From Andrena cerasifolii (taxonomy: Eukaryota; Arthropoda; Insecta; Hymenoptera; Andrenidae), in contig NC_135122.1 in the NCBI RefSeq assembly GCF_050908995.1, positions 14,796,501 to 14,860,500 of the forward strand: 64,000 bases of DNA. Reading direction: 5' to 3'. Both the position numbers and the translations under genes were made by a program. Of the stretch, positions 24,150 to 35,639 are shown in pieces; positions within the stretch are counted from its first letter, which is position 1, and each line of letters begins with the position of its first letter. Under the pieces are notes generated by a model, which saw only the letters and a program-made list of their open reading frames with translations, searched no databases and had not been told where the DNA came from.

Positions 24150-25525
24150 ATTGGCAGAAACGCTCGGACACCTATTTACTTATTTTCGACATAGAACCAC
24201 CGTGCCAAGGCTCGTCAAAATCGACGTGTACCACATGGTGTCCTCCCCTTGTCAGCCGGACTTTACTGCGTCAACCCAGCTCGAATCACCTGAACCGAGT
24301 TAGCCAGATAGTAGGGACACGCACCAGCCGTTGTGCACGGGTCATTTAACGCGCGCGAGGACAAACCTCGAACCAGAAACTTATCTCCGCGCATCACGGT
24401 CATAATGGAACAATACGGAGGCTGTTCTACAATCATCCTGGATTGTCCTATTTCGAATCCATCATCGCGCAGCATGAAATTTCCCTGGGGTACCCATACA
24501 TCATCGGCCCGGCAACAACGAGCCGCGATAATAAATAATAGATCAGCTTTATTCAAAGCCGGACGGTACGTCGTTAGACGGTATAAAGTGCGTTGCTGGC
24601 AGCGTTCACGCTAATAGCATAACAGGTTTAGCGTAACGCGGCTCCGCGGCCTGGCAGTAATGAAACGGGGCGAAATTTTCGCAATCAACACCTGTAAGAG
24701 TCGATTATTATCGCATTAATGGTACGCAGATGTAAAGCGGCGAGTACCTATAAAACCGGCGCAGTCTGGATTACGCGGTATGGATTCCAGTTGTATAACA
24801 CTCGATTGGCCAGTCTCTGTTCGTGCCCGCGTTTTACATGCTGCCGAAGTGGTTACGTTGCCATTCGGACCACGCCTCGGAACGCGTGTTTCCTCGTTCC
24901 ACGGAAGACATTACCTGCAGGCCGGCGTAAAGAGCATCGAGAGCGATCTCGACATGGATCCTCGACTCGCGATCGTTGCTGCGTAACCCCGTTGTGCCGG
25001 GCGGCTCGCAGATTCGATCGCGGAAAGCGCGATCGAGCCGCTTGATTATTCCCTTCCGCGAATCGCAGGGGCAGCAGTCCGTTCTGGACCCATCTAGTCG
25101 AACGTTAGAAATTTACGCGGGGCTATTCAATGGTTCATTAAGGTTCGATTACCCCTCGGTGCTATGATTGCTTTATTATTCGTGATTCTACGTTACGCAA
25201 CCTCCGTGCACACGGCTTCGGAGTAGGTACCGAGTGCCGCAGACTCGGTAGAGTGCCCGTAGAGGCATTGATTGAATGTTAAAGATGAAACAGATACGGG
25301 GGGTTTCTTCGTACGCGTTGCGGTGTGTTTTTCTTCGGGAAACTTTCTCTGCACGTTCGCTTTGAAGTGTCTCAACTCTAAACCCTCGGTTTGCTCACTG
25401 CGCTGTGTAAGAATTCTGCCGCGCTGATTCTCCTTGAGATGCTGTGGCTGCGGCTAGTGCTGCAGCTTTGGAAAAATCGCTTGTACAAGAAGCCTGCATA
25501 CGTAGCAGTGGAAAGCTAAGCATTA
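24150..25525. other. Non-coding stretch, nothing recognised
   Basis: Moderately GC-rich unique-looking DNA with chance frames of 60-108 codons on both strands. No domain, repeat, promoter or RNA gene is recognised. Confidence 0.45.
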
Positions 25526-25529
25526 ACCA

Positions 25530-25560
25530 CTCGCGTTATCTTTATGCTTCAGGTGAGTGT
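25530..25560 (+). other. Candidate recursive (ratchet) splice site
   Basis: A 3' splice-site-like tract (TTATCTTTATGCTTCAG) ends at 25,552 and is followed at once by GTGAGTG, a good 5' splice site. An AG|GTGAGT junction is the arrangement of recursive splice sites in long insect introns. An ATTAACC upstream could serve as branch point. It is the weakest tract of the three + strand sites (others at 44,211 and 62,638). It could equally be a chance match or the donor end of an unrecognised exon. Confidence 0.35.
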
Positions 25561-26911
25561 CGGCGCAGCAGGCACATTAATCGAGGGAAACTGGCGCAGC
25601 GCAAGGGTTGTCACGGACTCAAGTACGACCTATAAAATTTGAAATTTAAACTCCATTAAGCCTCCGCGTCCGCGCAAGCTGCGCTCTCAACGTCAGATCG
25701 TCCGGCCGATAAGCTAACCGCTTTAATTACTCGCCGGTAAGTTGGAAGAGTAATAGCCACGGGTACACTTGGTACCGTAGAATCTGGCATTCCATCGCGT
25801 ACCAGGGGAACTGCGGACGTTTTTCTGACCCGACGGGCTTTTTAGATAATATGCAGAATCGTTCCATTGGAACCACGTTGAAATTGGAATTCCAGCCTGG
25901 TTCGCTCCATAATGATCAATTATCCGACTTTCGTTTCGTACGTGCCGCGATCGGGCCTCAGCTTCTGCTCGAAACGCGTGGCTGGAACGGTCGAATCGAC
26001 CGAGCCGGGTTTCTTTTAGCGTTCTATACTTCGTGCCTCTCCGTATTTGCTCCCCTGCACGGTGACCTTACTCGAGAACCCACAGGGAAAGGTCGGCAGT
26101 GCCAAAGATTTCACTCGAATTCGTGGCTAACGCCTTCCGCCATTTCCATTTAGCAAGCTTTCACCGCGGTGTAATAATGATCGATGAAGGAATAATTTAC
26201 GCTTCAAGGTCAATCGGTTCCCACGAAACGGTCACTGTCGTGTTCGCCGGCCTAGGATGAAAATAAATTTCTTCGGTAGCAGCAGACTGTAGCTTTCGCT
26301 CGTTTTAATGCCAGGTCGTGTCCTTCGACGGTGAAGAGCCGATCGCGGCTACCGCTTACCCTCCACTGATTAACCTATTTAACCCTTCGAGAGATCTGCA
26401 AATGCCAGCTGGCGAGAAATCGGTCGTGAAAATGGAGGAAAAGTGTGTTAGGGTGTAGCGTGGCCTAGTGTCGTTACTTGACCTCCTCGCGCGGTGAAGT
26501 TTTTAGAAATTTCAAAAGAGATATACACGGTGAGACAGAAGATTCTTGGCACGTGTAGGAAGTTGCTGAAGCAGTTTACGTTATAAATATTTAATATAGT
26601 TCTGAATTTTTTCAAGTGACAGAGTAGTAGAGAATAAGACACGCTCCGCTGTTAAATTCCCCTTGGGGTCGTGTAATTACTTCTGAAATCGTCTGCGTAA
26701 TTCGAAGTGGTTAGGATCCAAAGGAATTATGGTAATGAAAAACAGGAAAGAGTCAGTGGTTCTCATGAAGTTTATCTACCGCCTTCTGGTTATCACGAGC
26801 TCGTGCACCTGTAACTGACAGTTTAATCATAGCCACCCTACGCTGATTAACCTAATTAACCTGCGGCAAACTCGAGGACGTCGCAGACGTTCACCCGGTG
26901 ATCTTACGGGA

Positions 26912-26935
26912 AGAGAGAGAGAGAGAGGGAGAGAG
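26912..26935. repeat. (GA)n microsatellite
   Basis: Interrupted GA dinucleotide run (about 24 bp, one GGG interruption) ending in AGAGATCTC. GA repeats can bind GAGA-type factors in insects, but nothing else here points to a regulatory role. Confidence 0.75.
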
Positions 26936-28009
26936 ATCTCTGTTATCTTGGCGCAGAATACAGCTAGCTGGGTTTGTTTACGCCGCGGTAATCACGAGCG
27001 ATTCATTAAATCGGCCGTTAGTCGGAACGTCCAATTAACTGGCAACCGGGCAGGAAAGCGGATATACAGGCATTCAAGGAGCTTCCTCGGGCTTTCTTCG
27101 CTTAATTCGGTAATCGAATCTAAACGAGAAAGTCTGCAGTCACATTTTAGACGTGTCTCGGTTGGTATGCGAACCACTTTTGACAACAGCGCATATTATA
27201 TCCTTATAACTTCGACACAGTTCACTTCTCTATTAAATCACATCTCCATAATGGTGCTCTTTAAGTACACTCTAAATTTCTGTGCCGCGTAATTCAAGGT
27301 TAACGAACGAGTTCGAAGCTCCAAATGGGTTGACATTAATTCGAAATCTTATGTCGCGATAAGATTATCAAATCTTCCTTAGATTATATTGTACGAAGCA
27401 ATTAAAATTTCCAAAACAAACTTCCACAATGTTAAGATACTCGGTGACTTTCTCGTGTCAAGTGGCTCGCTTTTAACATCCGTCCGATCGAAGATGTCTC
27501 CGCGTTATTCGAGCGTAGAGGTTCAGCCATATTTGGGGCACGGTTACACCTGCCGGTCGTTAGAGAGCAATTGTTAGAAAGCAGGCAGCTCCGTCTTAAT
27601 TGTGCACGGAGGAGACAATAAAAGTGTGTAAAAGGTGGGTGAACACGGCGCGGACGTCTCATCGTGCTCCCAGCTAATTATCCTAACGAATGGAAATCGT
27701 GGCGAGCCGCAGGTTAGCACGTGTTAGCTCGTATATCCTCATTAATTAAGTAGAGCCCTCGTTCGCGCGAAAATTGGGTCGAGCACTTTGCGCGAGCGCT
27801 TCGCAACGGGAGGATTCCTACCGTGCGAGCACGGATCCGCTGTGTACTGGCACCACTGACTAATTACTTTCATATTTCTCCACGGAGTAAATTAATTTTC
27901 AAACGAAAACACCGCTGCATCAAGCTGTGTGTTTTGGTACGTCAGCTGATGCTCCGTATGGTTTATGGACACTTAAATGCTGCTTACGCACGCGACTACT
28001 TTATAAAAT

Positions 28010-28023
28010 GGGGGGGGGGGGGG
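28010..28023. repeat. Poly-G homopolymer (G14)
   Basis: Fourteen consecutive G after TTATAAAAT. The run length is prone to sequencing and assembly error. Confidence 0.8.
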
Positions 28024-29680
28024 ATCCACTTTGAAATATTTCGCCGATAGTCAATCCTTAAGATAGCACAGTAGTCGTTTACAAATATTTGTCAAAGTGT
28101 CCTGTGCAGTTGTGGTTATTAAGCACAGAGGACGAATTAAAAGTAGGAAACAATGCTAAGAGGTAATGGAAAGTGAAGGGAACCTCTGATTCTTCGAACA
28201 CTTAGTACACGTCGGATTATATAACAGAAAAGTAAGAATTCATGCTGGAATCGTTTCGTACACTGCAAATCTCTGCTACATCCCTCGCAGCTGTGGCATT
28301 AAGCTTCCAGGTACATCCTTCTTCCCACGTCGACTTCGTGGTAACAGCTTTACAGGAAACCTTATGATATTCCTCAAAGCACCGAAATTATCCAATTACC
28401 CAGAGTGTTTTTCCTTCCGGTATCGCCTGTAGAGGAAAGAACGCCAGCTGTCGTTAAAGTAGCAAAAAGAAACTTTGCTATTCTGAATTCAAAACGAAAC
28501 TACTATATATTAAACTGATGCATGAGAATGCCTTCGATTTTGCCTGATCGTCTTCAATCTCCCAACATAGTACGTATTAAGAAAAATATAAAACAGTACG
28601 ATACAATAAACCCTACAATTGAGGGTGTGCGTTCGTGGATACACAAATTTGTTTACATCCAGCAGAAACGCTACGTTTGCTCGCATAAAACGGATACGGC
28701 TCCATTTCCATTGTACGAATTTCGTTCCACGTCGATGAGCTTTCACCAGGACACGCTAAACCCTAAATCCGGCGAAGTCCGTTTCCTGGTGAGCACGGCC
28801 ACGCACACACGTCCAGCTCCGTGCGCGGCCCGACCTCGAGTATAGTGTTTCCGTTCATGGATATCCCCAGGTACGGATGATGTTACCTGCAGGTTCTCTA
28901 TTTTCTCGGCTCGCTCGAAACTCTCGGTTCGCTCTCTTCGTGGATCATGAAACGAAACCCTTTCTGCCTCGCTCTTCCACGGATTTCCGTCTCCGCGATG
29001 GTTGCGGATATATTCCCATTGTGCACCGCTGCCGCGGAAACGGCTACGAGGAACCGCGTCGCTGGGAACTTCGACGCTTGCTGAATCGCGTGGCCGCTAC
29101 TCCTGAACTTTTCCGTTTATGCTTTATTGAGTGCTGAGAGAGTTTAGAAGATCATTTGTAAGGATGGATACGTTGCTGCACCTTTTCGGAGTTTCTTTTA
29201 CTGCACTTTGATTCCCCGCTTTGGAGTTCCTTTGGGGGATGTAGTGTCGATACAAACATACCATAATAATTCCTTCACGAATGTGCAGAGTGAAGATTTA
29301 CATACTTGAGTTATTCGAGGATTCTCCTTCTCTGCTTGGAAATGTTTCGAGTGCCATGTGACCCACCATGTGTCCTCGTACATTTAAAAATAAATCAGAA
29401 AGAAGCATATGTCGTTCCCCTAAAATAATCGTCACTTTCACGCGATCGTCCTCGTTAAAGTTGACCTACTTCAAGCCGAAGGAAATAAACTTTTCTTTAG
29501 CGAACAGCCAGTGAAAAGATACCCCAAATTTTCTATATATGTATAACAGCGCGTAAATGGTACGTGCATCTGTCAGCTTTTAATTCCGTTTGCCTAACGA
29601 TTTCACGCTCCACGCCCTCCAAACAAGGAATAATAAAAGATTCTTACGCGAGACAGAAATATTTCTAGGAACGTTAGTTC

Positions 29681-29923
29681 CACGTGAACACGTACGCTAC
29701 ATAATTAAGTTGACTCGTGATATACGGTCACGTGTACGTGCGCCTCGTTTCTAATGGTCGCGAAACGATCTGCATAATCACCCGTTACTTTTATTCCATG
29801 AATATGCAAAGCATCCTGCCCGACGGTGACAGGAGGAACACGTGGTCTCGATATTTCCTCGTAATTCGTCGATAGGTGACACATTTACCGTAAAACCGGA
29901 GAGGCGTGTGCGCGCGCCACGTG
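29681..29923. promoter_or_regulatory. Cluster of four CACGTG E-boxes
   Basis: Perfect CACGTG palindromes lie at 29,681-29,686, 29,729-29,734, 29,839-29,844 and 29,918-29,923, where chance would give about one per 4 kb. The first two are each followed by further ACGT steps (AACACGTACG, GTACGTGCG). CACGTG is the site of bHLH factors such as Clock/Cycle, Max/Myc and Hairy-type repressors. An enhancer is a possibility. No transcription start or exon is visible nearby. Confidence 0.35.
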
Positions 29924-31208
29924 AACTGCTCTCGTTATATTATTATCCCGACATAAAATCCGATCTGGAGCGAAGACGTGCCGGAAAATCTCACTTTTCA
30001 CTCGTCCTCCCCCAATTTCACGCGCAAACGAGACGTCGCGGCGGTGAACATTCAGAGGTTCACCTCGGTGACACAGTTTTTCTAATCCTGCCAGGACTAT
30101 ATTAGGACTGCACTGCTTATCAATTATACGGAGATTTACGTTTTCGAGGACAGTGTCAGAATTCTGAATGCATCAGATATGGGGGAGTCCTTTTGTATCT
30201 TCTGATAGAGTCTCGCAATATTTATATATATATAAAGAAAATTTTGAAAAAGAAATGGAATGACAGAAGGTTTTTTTATGGAAATTCTGTTACGATGAAT
30301 TATAAAGGTTTTACTATAATTTCTTATGTTGACGTAAAAGGAAATTCAATATAAAAGGCGAAGAATGCTGAACTCAGCGTTACTGTTCATTACGCGAGTG
30401 CATTCTTCATACAAATCGAGAAGTCTCTCGACTTGAGCCTAGCTTGTCTGTAAGGAAAGAGATAAAGTAGTCGAGACAGTCACGTTCGCTCCTCTTTAGC
30501 CATTCACTCGCTAAAAACAATGCTGCTGGACGATTCTCCTCTTGGAGTGACACGATCACAGAGCAAGCACGACCGCCAGGTAATTGGACCGAAGATAATT
30601 CTTTTGAACGAAGGGAAGACTGCGTTCACCGTTATTGTTTCCGGGCTCTTCAATTTCCACTCATCCCGTTTCAGTTCCCCTTTGTCGTCGTCGTCGTCGT
30701 CGTCTCTTGTGAGAAGCCAGCAACCGTGAGACGTCAACGACAGAAAGAAAGGAGTACTTTGTTACGAGGAAACGCCTCGTGGAACGCGCTCCGAGACATT
30801 CCTGTTCCGTTGAAACGCAACTCGCTTCCTCCCAACCCAAATCCAAAATACAACGGCAAATATTTGGCGCACTTAGTCGACTAAAATTACATTGCACACA
30901 TAGTAACTCCGCAGCAAAGAAAATATCAAAAATCGACTCGTTTTAGAGGAGTTCTGGGAACTAGGGCAGAGTGTAACTTCCCATTAAGCTTGCGGCTACT
31001 GATATCTCGATTGATCGTACGAATTTCTGGATTACTTGTCAGTTACTTCACGCGTTTTAATCATTAACTGCATAGTCAGGCTGCAAATTGTTATGTCACG
31101 GTTGAAATCTCTGCATCTATTTTCATTTCTTTGCTGAGAAAATAGCTATATCTCTTCTTACTTCGTAGAATCGTCCGGCATAAAGATCAAATGAAATTCT
31201 ACGTCATA
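29924..31208. other. Non-coding stretch, nothing recognised apart from a microsatellite
   Basis: AT-rich from about 30,200 to 30,360. From 30,500 to 30,740 overlapping 69-78-codon frames run across the (GTC)n repeat and give Ser- or Asp-rich chance peptides. No gene signal. Confidence 0.45.
30684..30704. repeat. (GTC)7 trinucleotide microsatellite
   Basis: Seven uninterrupted GTC units. In the longer open frames it would encode Ser or Asp runs, but those frames have no other coding support. Confidence 0.85.
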
Positions 31209-31210
31209 TA

Positions 31211-31538
31211 AGGTGAATGTCCCAATTTCTGCTCATGTCCCCATTTCTGCTCATTTCGTATTTTTCTTATTATTATATGCGTTACGTTTTTGAGGCAATA
31301 CATACATCGCTATTTTTCATGAGCAGAAATACGGACATTTAGAGCATTATATATTTAATTACAAATCACTAATAAGTTAAACATCTTGAAATATATTTCT
31401 TAAATAGTTTTTGAATTGGTTGATTTATTATTAAAGAATGAATCGATTACTCTGCAAATTTTGATCACAAACAATTTTTTTTACACCTCCTTTATGACGA
31501 GTTACCTCTTAAATGAGCAGAAATTGGGACAATCACCT
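31211..31538. mobile_element. TA-flanked MITE built from ATGAGCAGAAAT modules
   Basis: Terminal inverted repeats read AGGTGAATGTCCCAATTTCT at the left and GAAATTGGGACAATCACCT at the right, about 27 bp. TA lies outside both ends (31,209-31,210 and 31,539-31,540). The CCCAATTTCTGCTCAT module is repeated in tandem at the left end (second copy with CCCC), appears once more in the interior as ATGAGCAGAAATACGGACAT at about 31,319, and again at the right end. The 328-bp copy is non-coding. The architecture parallels 10,305-11,130 although the module sequence differs. Confidence 0.8.
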
Positions 31539-31540
31539 TA

Positions 31541-34500
31541 GTCGTTCGTTTAAAAGCGCAGGTTTCACTCCGAAATCCGTAGTTTAATTAAACGCAATTA
31601 CGGACTGGCTATCCTTAAAAATTATCAGAGCAGTACGGTTAACCGCATCGCGTCATTTTCACTGGGGTCAGAAAGCAAAGTGTTCATTCATGAAGCCGTG
31701 GTGTCTTCTAAATTGAATACTACCGCTCCGCGCCTCTCAATCAGAGATACGCAAGACTCGCATCGTAACACTTAATCTTAGCTCGCGTTAGGTTCTCACA
31801 CTGCACGTGTAATTCAACGAGAATCTACCCCGCATCGATTATAAAGCTCGAAACGCACTGCACCAGCGGACTAGATACCCGCTGCTCCTCATCAGAGCTG
31901 AGCTTGAAGTGCAATTTTCATTACTCATTCACAGCCAGCAGAAGACCAGTCACCCAAACACCGCGTTGCACCAACAGACTATCAACCGACCACACCACGA
32001 TACCATTAAAGTCTCCCAGCATGTGTCCCGCTCCGCCGTCGACAGCTATCAGAAGGCGGATTTCTTCTTCTCGCAGGGTATAAACCGTGAGCAGCGGTAG
32101 AGGAGGCGGCATTCCGTCGATGGTGGCTGTGTGCCTACAATTATCGCGGTTTTCTATTATGGTACCCGGGCCAGCGGTTCAGACCAGGCCAACGCGCGGC
32201 TGTTCTCTTTGCATTGCTACGTTCCCACGTGCCTCCGCGAATACCTCCACATGCTATACACGACTAATGCCCGGCCTTTCTGGCCTCCGCTTGACTTTTC
32301 CTCGGACTAATGGTCGCCTACCTTGGCTCCTCCGGGGCGATATTTCGGTGGTACCAAACTAATAAGTGACCGAGCGAAAATAGACGTCGCGCGCAGCTTA
32401 CGGTTCCGAAGGGGGAGGTGTACGAGGAGGAGGGCGGCACGGCGGTTGTGGCCCTCTTCTGGCACCGGGGACCCGAATATTAACCCTTCGAACCACGCCT
32501 GTGACGCGGTTACAATTAGCGGTGGTCCACTTGAACGGTGCATTTGCCGCGGCGAACGCGCTCGCTGTTTTGATTCGACGTCTCGAGACGGCCTCGATTC
32601 GACGGGCTGAAATATCGCGCTTCCTGGCCAGTTTGCTCTTTGCAACCTCCACCTTTCGCCGCGGCTTAATCGCGCGTTTATTATAGCCTTATATTTTGGG
32701 GGACATTTTTCCGTTTATTCGCATCCCCGGTTTGTTTATGTCGCGCGGCGTCTGAGGGCAATTAGGCGTCGGCTGTTTCGGTACCTCCCAGTTCGTTGGC
32801 ACGAATCCGACGTTACTCTGGAATTTTCTTTGACATAATTCATTTACTCCGAGATATTGCGCGCCCGCTGAAATAACGGAACGATTCGGGACCGAGTAGC
32901 AACAAAGTAAGTGCAACGTGTTAAATTAAGAGTGACAGTGTGGCATTCCCTTTGCAATCACCGGGCCGCGAATTTATGCGCTGGCATGGCATTGTTGCAT
33001 GCGCAAAACCTGTGTAGGATGTACGCAGGATGCATGCTGTATATGCATTTACGACTCTTACGAAAGTGGGACACTTGATTCTCGGCTACTAAAAAGGGTA
33101 GACGCGGTTCACATTGTTCGTTCGTGTCTAAGTGGCAAAAGCTAACGTTTCTCTGCCACCTCGTGCATTCCACCTTCAGCGCGCCGCTGAACTTCATTTA
33201 TAGGTACAGTAAATATTCGTTAAGAGTTCAGCACTCGGGACTGGGCACGAACATATAACGTGTAGGAGGTCACGAATTTCAGCTCGAGCTGGCGTGTTTA
33301 TTCAAGTGATATTCGCCGTCGAGCCTCGGGCTCGCTTGTATCTATAATAATAACTCAAATTCATACAGCATGAACAAAGTACATAATCCATTTCATCGAT
33401 CACATCCTAACTCCATCCCACTCAGCCAACATCCTCGAGCAACGGAACTGTAAACAGGACGAAATCTCTCGATCCCCTCGAATCTGGGCCACGCGGAGCT
33501 ATCATTACGCGCGTTTCGTCAGCAAATCGAGTGCCCATCGTTGGCTGACGAGGCGTATTACACGGAGCCCGGTAGCAAAGCGTGCCCCTTTGGACGGTGC
33601 GCGCGCGAAAGCAAACAATAGGCCTGCTCCGTGAGTGGTCGCATCTGATTATACAGCGCGGAGTCGGTGGCATCTCGGGCCTCGGTATTTTCGGAGGAAG
33701 AACAAAAACGGATCTTACGAAAGTGGCGTGTGGAGGTGGAGAATGGAGGAGGTGAGGCGGAGGATACCCGAGCGGGCAGCAGGTAGGGGTAGGACAATGA
33801 CCAAGGAATATATTCGGGAAGCGACGTCGGTGATCCCGCTCGATCGAAACGCATGCCGAATAAATTGGCCGGCCAGCAATGCGGACTTGACCATCGCAAA
33901 AATTGCTTCCTGCCGCCGAGCCGCGCCACCGGAGCGGCCAGCAGCCCGTCCTGATCCTCCTCCGCTGGTAATTGGACGGGCGATCCTGCTTTCTACGCGG
34001 CCCGCAAGGACGCACTTTGCACAAGCATCGATTCGTAAAACGATATGTTTTCAGACAGCCACGGCGACAAGGCTCGGGCCTCTTCTAAGCGAACACGATA
34101 CCCGTTTCGTGTCAGAACTTAATATTTAATAAACCTCTCGGATGTTGTTAAGAGCGGTACCCCAGCGTCTCGCGTGATCGATATCGACGCGGTTATCGCC
34201 GGTATCGATGGCTCGCGGGGGAAATATAATCTAAGAAACTGTGATCTACGCGCAGTGAAATCGACTGGAATCGTCCTCGTATCGCGTGCTCTTGATATTA
34301 TTCGTAACGACGACCGATCGGGAGTTTCTCAGCGTGGTATGCGCGGGCTCAGTTAGCACTTTCGCACCCACTGACCTCAGCAGAAAAGCTCCACCGGTTC
34401 GCGGACATAGTCAAACGTTAATAGTTTACGAACCTCCACTCATGTCAGAGTTACGTCACAGAATTCTTCATCGCTCGTTACAAGAACAGTGGCTGTTTGC

Positions 34501-35245
34501 TACCAAGTTCAATTGCCTCTCCTGATTCTCACTTGCCAACCAAGCAAGTGTCATCCGAGGCACCCGTTCGAGGTGTCAAGTTTCATGCAACGCATCGTCA
34601 GTCCCAGAAATATTATAAACGAAACTTTTCTCCCTTAATGGCGACGGTAGTCCGACTAATATCAGTGGGGACATTCGGTTGCCCGTGGAGCAGCGACGTG
34701 CCGCGACGAATGAGGCTCGCATCCGTCTCTGAATGACATCGGCCTGTGCCCGTATTATCGTAACGGTTTTCAGGTAGATTTTCTGAGAAGCGTGGTTTAA
34801 GGAAAGGCCACTCGATCCACGAGGAAGAACTGGACCTTGGATACTGGACACCGGGCAGGGTGACATTCCAGAATAGGCCGATGGCTTCGCGTCGCGAAAT
34901 GCAGGTTATATGCGCCTCTATGCAGCCGCTTCTAAGACGGGTTCTATACGAGCTCGATTCCTTGAAACGCGTGTGACGAGCGGAGGCCAGCGAATTCTCG
35001 GGCGATCGTTCCGTCAATAAAAATCTGAACCCGCGGATAATTGATCTCTTGGCGTTTCGACGCCGTGAGAAAGACGCGCCGTCGGCGCGTTCCGATCGCG
35101 GATTCGTACTTGCTGGATTAAACACTTGGAGGGGGAAGGGGGTGGGATGAATGGTGGCTGGTTTTATCGATGATCGACGCGGCCTAATCGCGCTCATCCT
35201 GGCAAAGAAACGTTTGAGGTAGACTTGGTCTTTGTTATACCTACC
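31541..35245. other. Non-coding stretch, CpG-rich at about 32,080-34,130
   Basis: Long GC-rich region with chance frames: 200 codons at 33,422-34,024 on minus, 164 codons at 33,635-34,129 on plus directly opposite, and 194 codons at 34,613-35,197 on minus. The peptides are Arg/Pro/Ser-rich without domain or order. A small hairpin (CACTTGC/GCAAGTG) lies at about 34,529-34,549. CpG density could mark a regulatory island, but no promoter element is identifiable. Confidence 0.45.
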
Positions 35246-35247
35246 TA

Positions 35248-35637
35248 GTCAGGCGGTCGAAAAGACGCGAATGTTTGTGATTTTTTTTTGAAAAAGCGGA
35301 AGCGTATATTCTTACAGAACTTTTTTCACTTAAAAGAGCAACATTTAAAGAACATTTGGTAATTTTTTCGTGGGAAAATATTTACGTTTATAATAAAGTA
35401 ACAACCCACATCCAAGAAGCCTTTTTAAAAATTTGTTTTTGCGGTGAGCACTGCCATTCGGAATTAGATTATTTAAAATAAAAAAACATAAAAGATTTCG
35501 TTAGAATATTAATGTATCCTCTGATTACAGGAGGGAATTTCCAAAATATTAATTTAAAACAAAAGTTCTGTAAAAATATATGCTTCCGCTTTTTCCAAAA
35601 AAAATCACAAACATTCGCCTGTTTTCGGCCGCCTGAG
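35248..35637. mobile_element. TA-flanked MITE with TCAGGCGG ends
   Basis: Long imperfect terminal inverted repeats (about 75 bp) start TCAGGCGGTCGAAAAG on the left and, read in reverse, TCAGGCGGCCGAAAAC on the right. Both continue with GCGAATGTTTGTGA, an A/T run, AAAAGCGGAAGC and TTACAGAACTTTT. TA lies one base outside the shared TCAGGCGG on both sides (35,246-35,247 and 35,638-35,639). The 390-bp copy is non-coding with an AT-rich interior. The TA flank and CAGG start fit a mariner-type element. Confidence 0.8.
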
Positions 35638-35639
35638 TA

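Larger units (their letters stand above)
25561..29680. other. Non-coding stretch with simple repeats
   Basis: No gene is supported. The stretch includes (GA)n at 26,912-26,935 and a G14 run at 28,010-28,023. TTAACCCTTCGAGAG at about 26,380 resembles a transposon end but has no partner. Chance frames reach 114 codons. AT-rich patches alternate with CpG-containing ones. Confidence 0.45.

Noticed and set aside
26380..26400. TTAACCCTTCGAGAG as a transposon end
   Set aside because: No matching end within about 1.5 kb on either side. A similar TTAACCCTTCGA at about 32,480 is also alone and too far away.
33422..34129. Opposed 200-codon (minus) and 164-codon (plus) frames
   Set aside because: They occupy the same DNA in opposite directions in a GC-rich block, and neither shows a motif or ordered composition.
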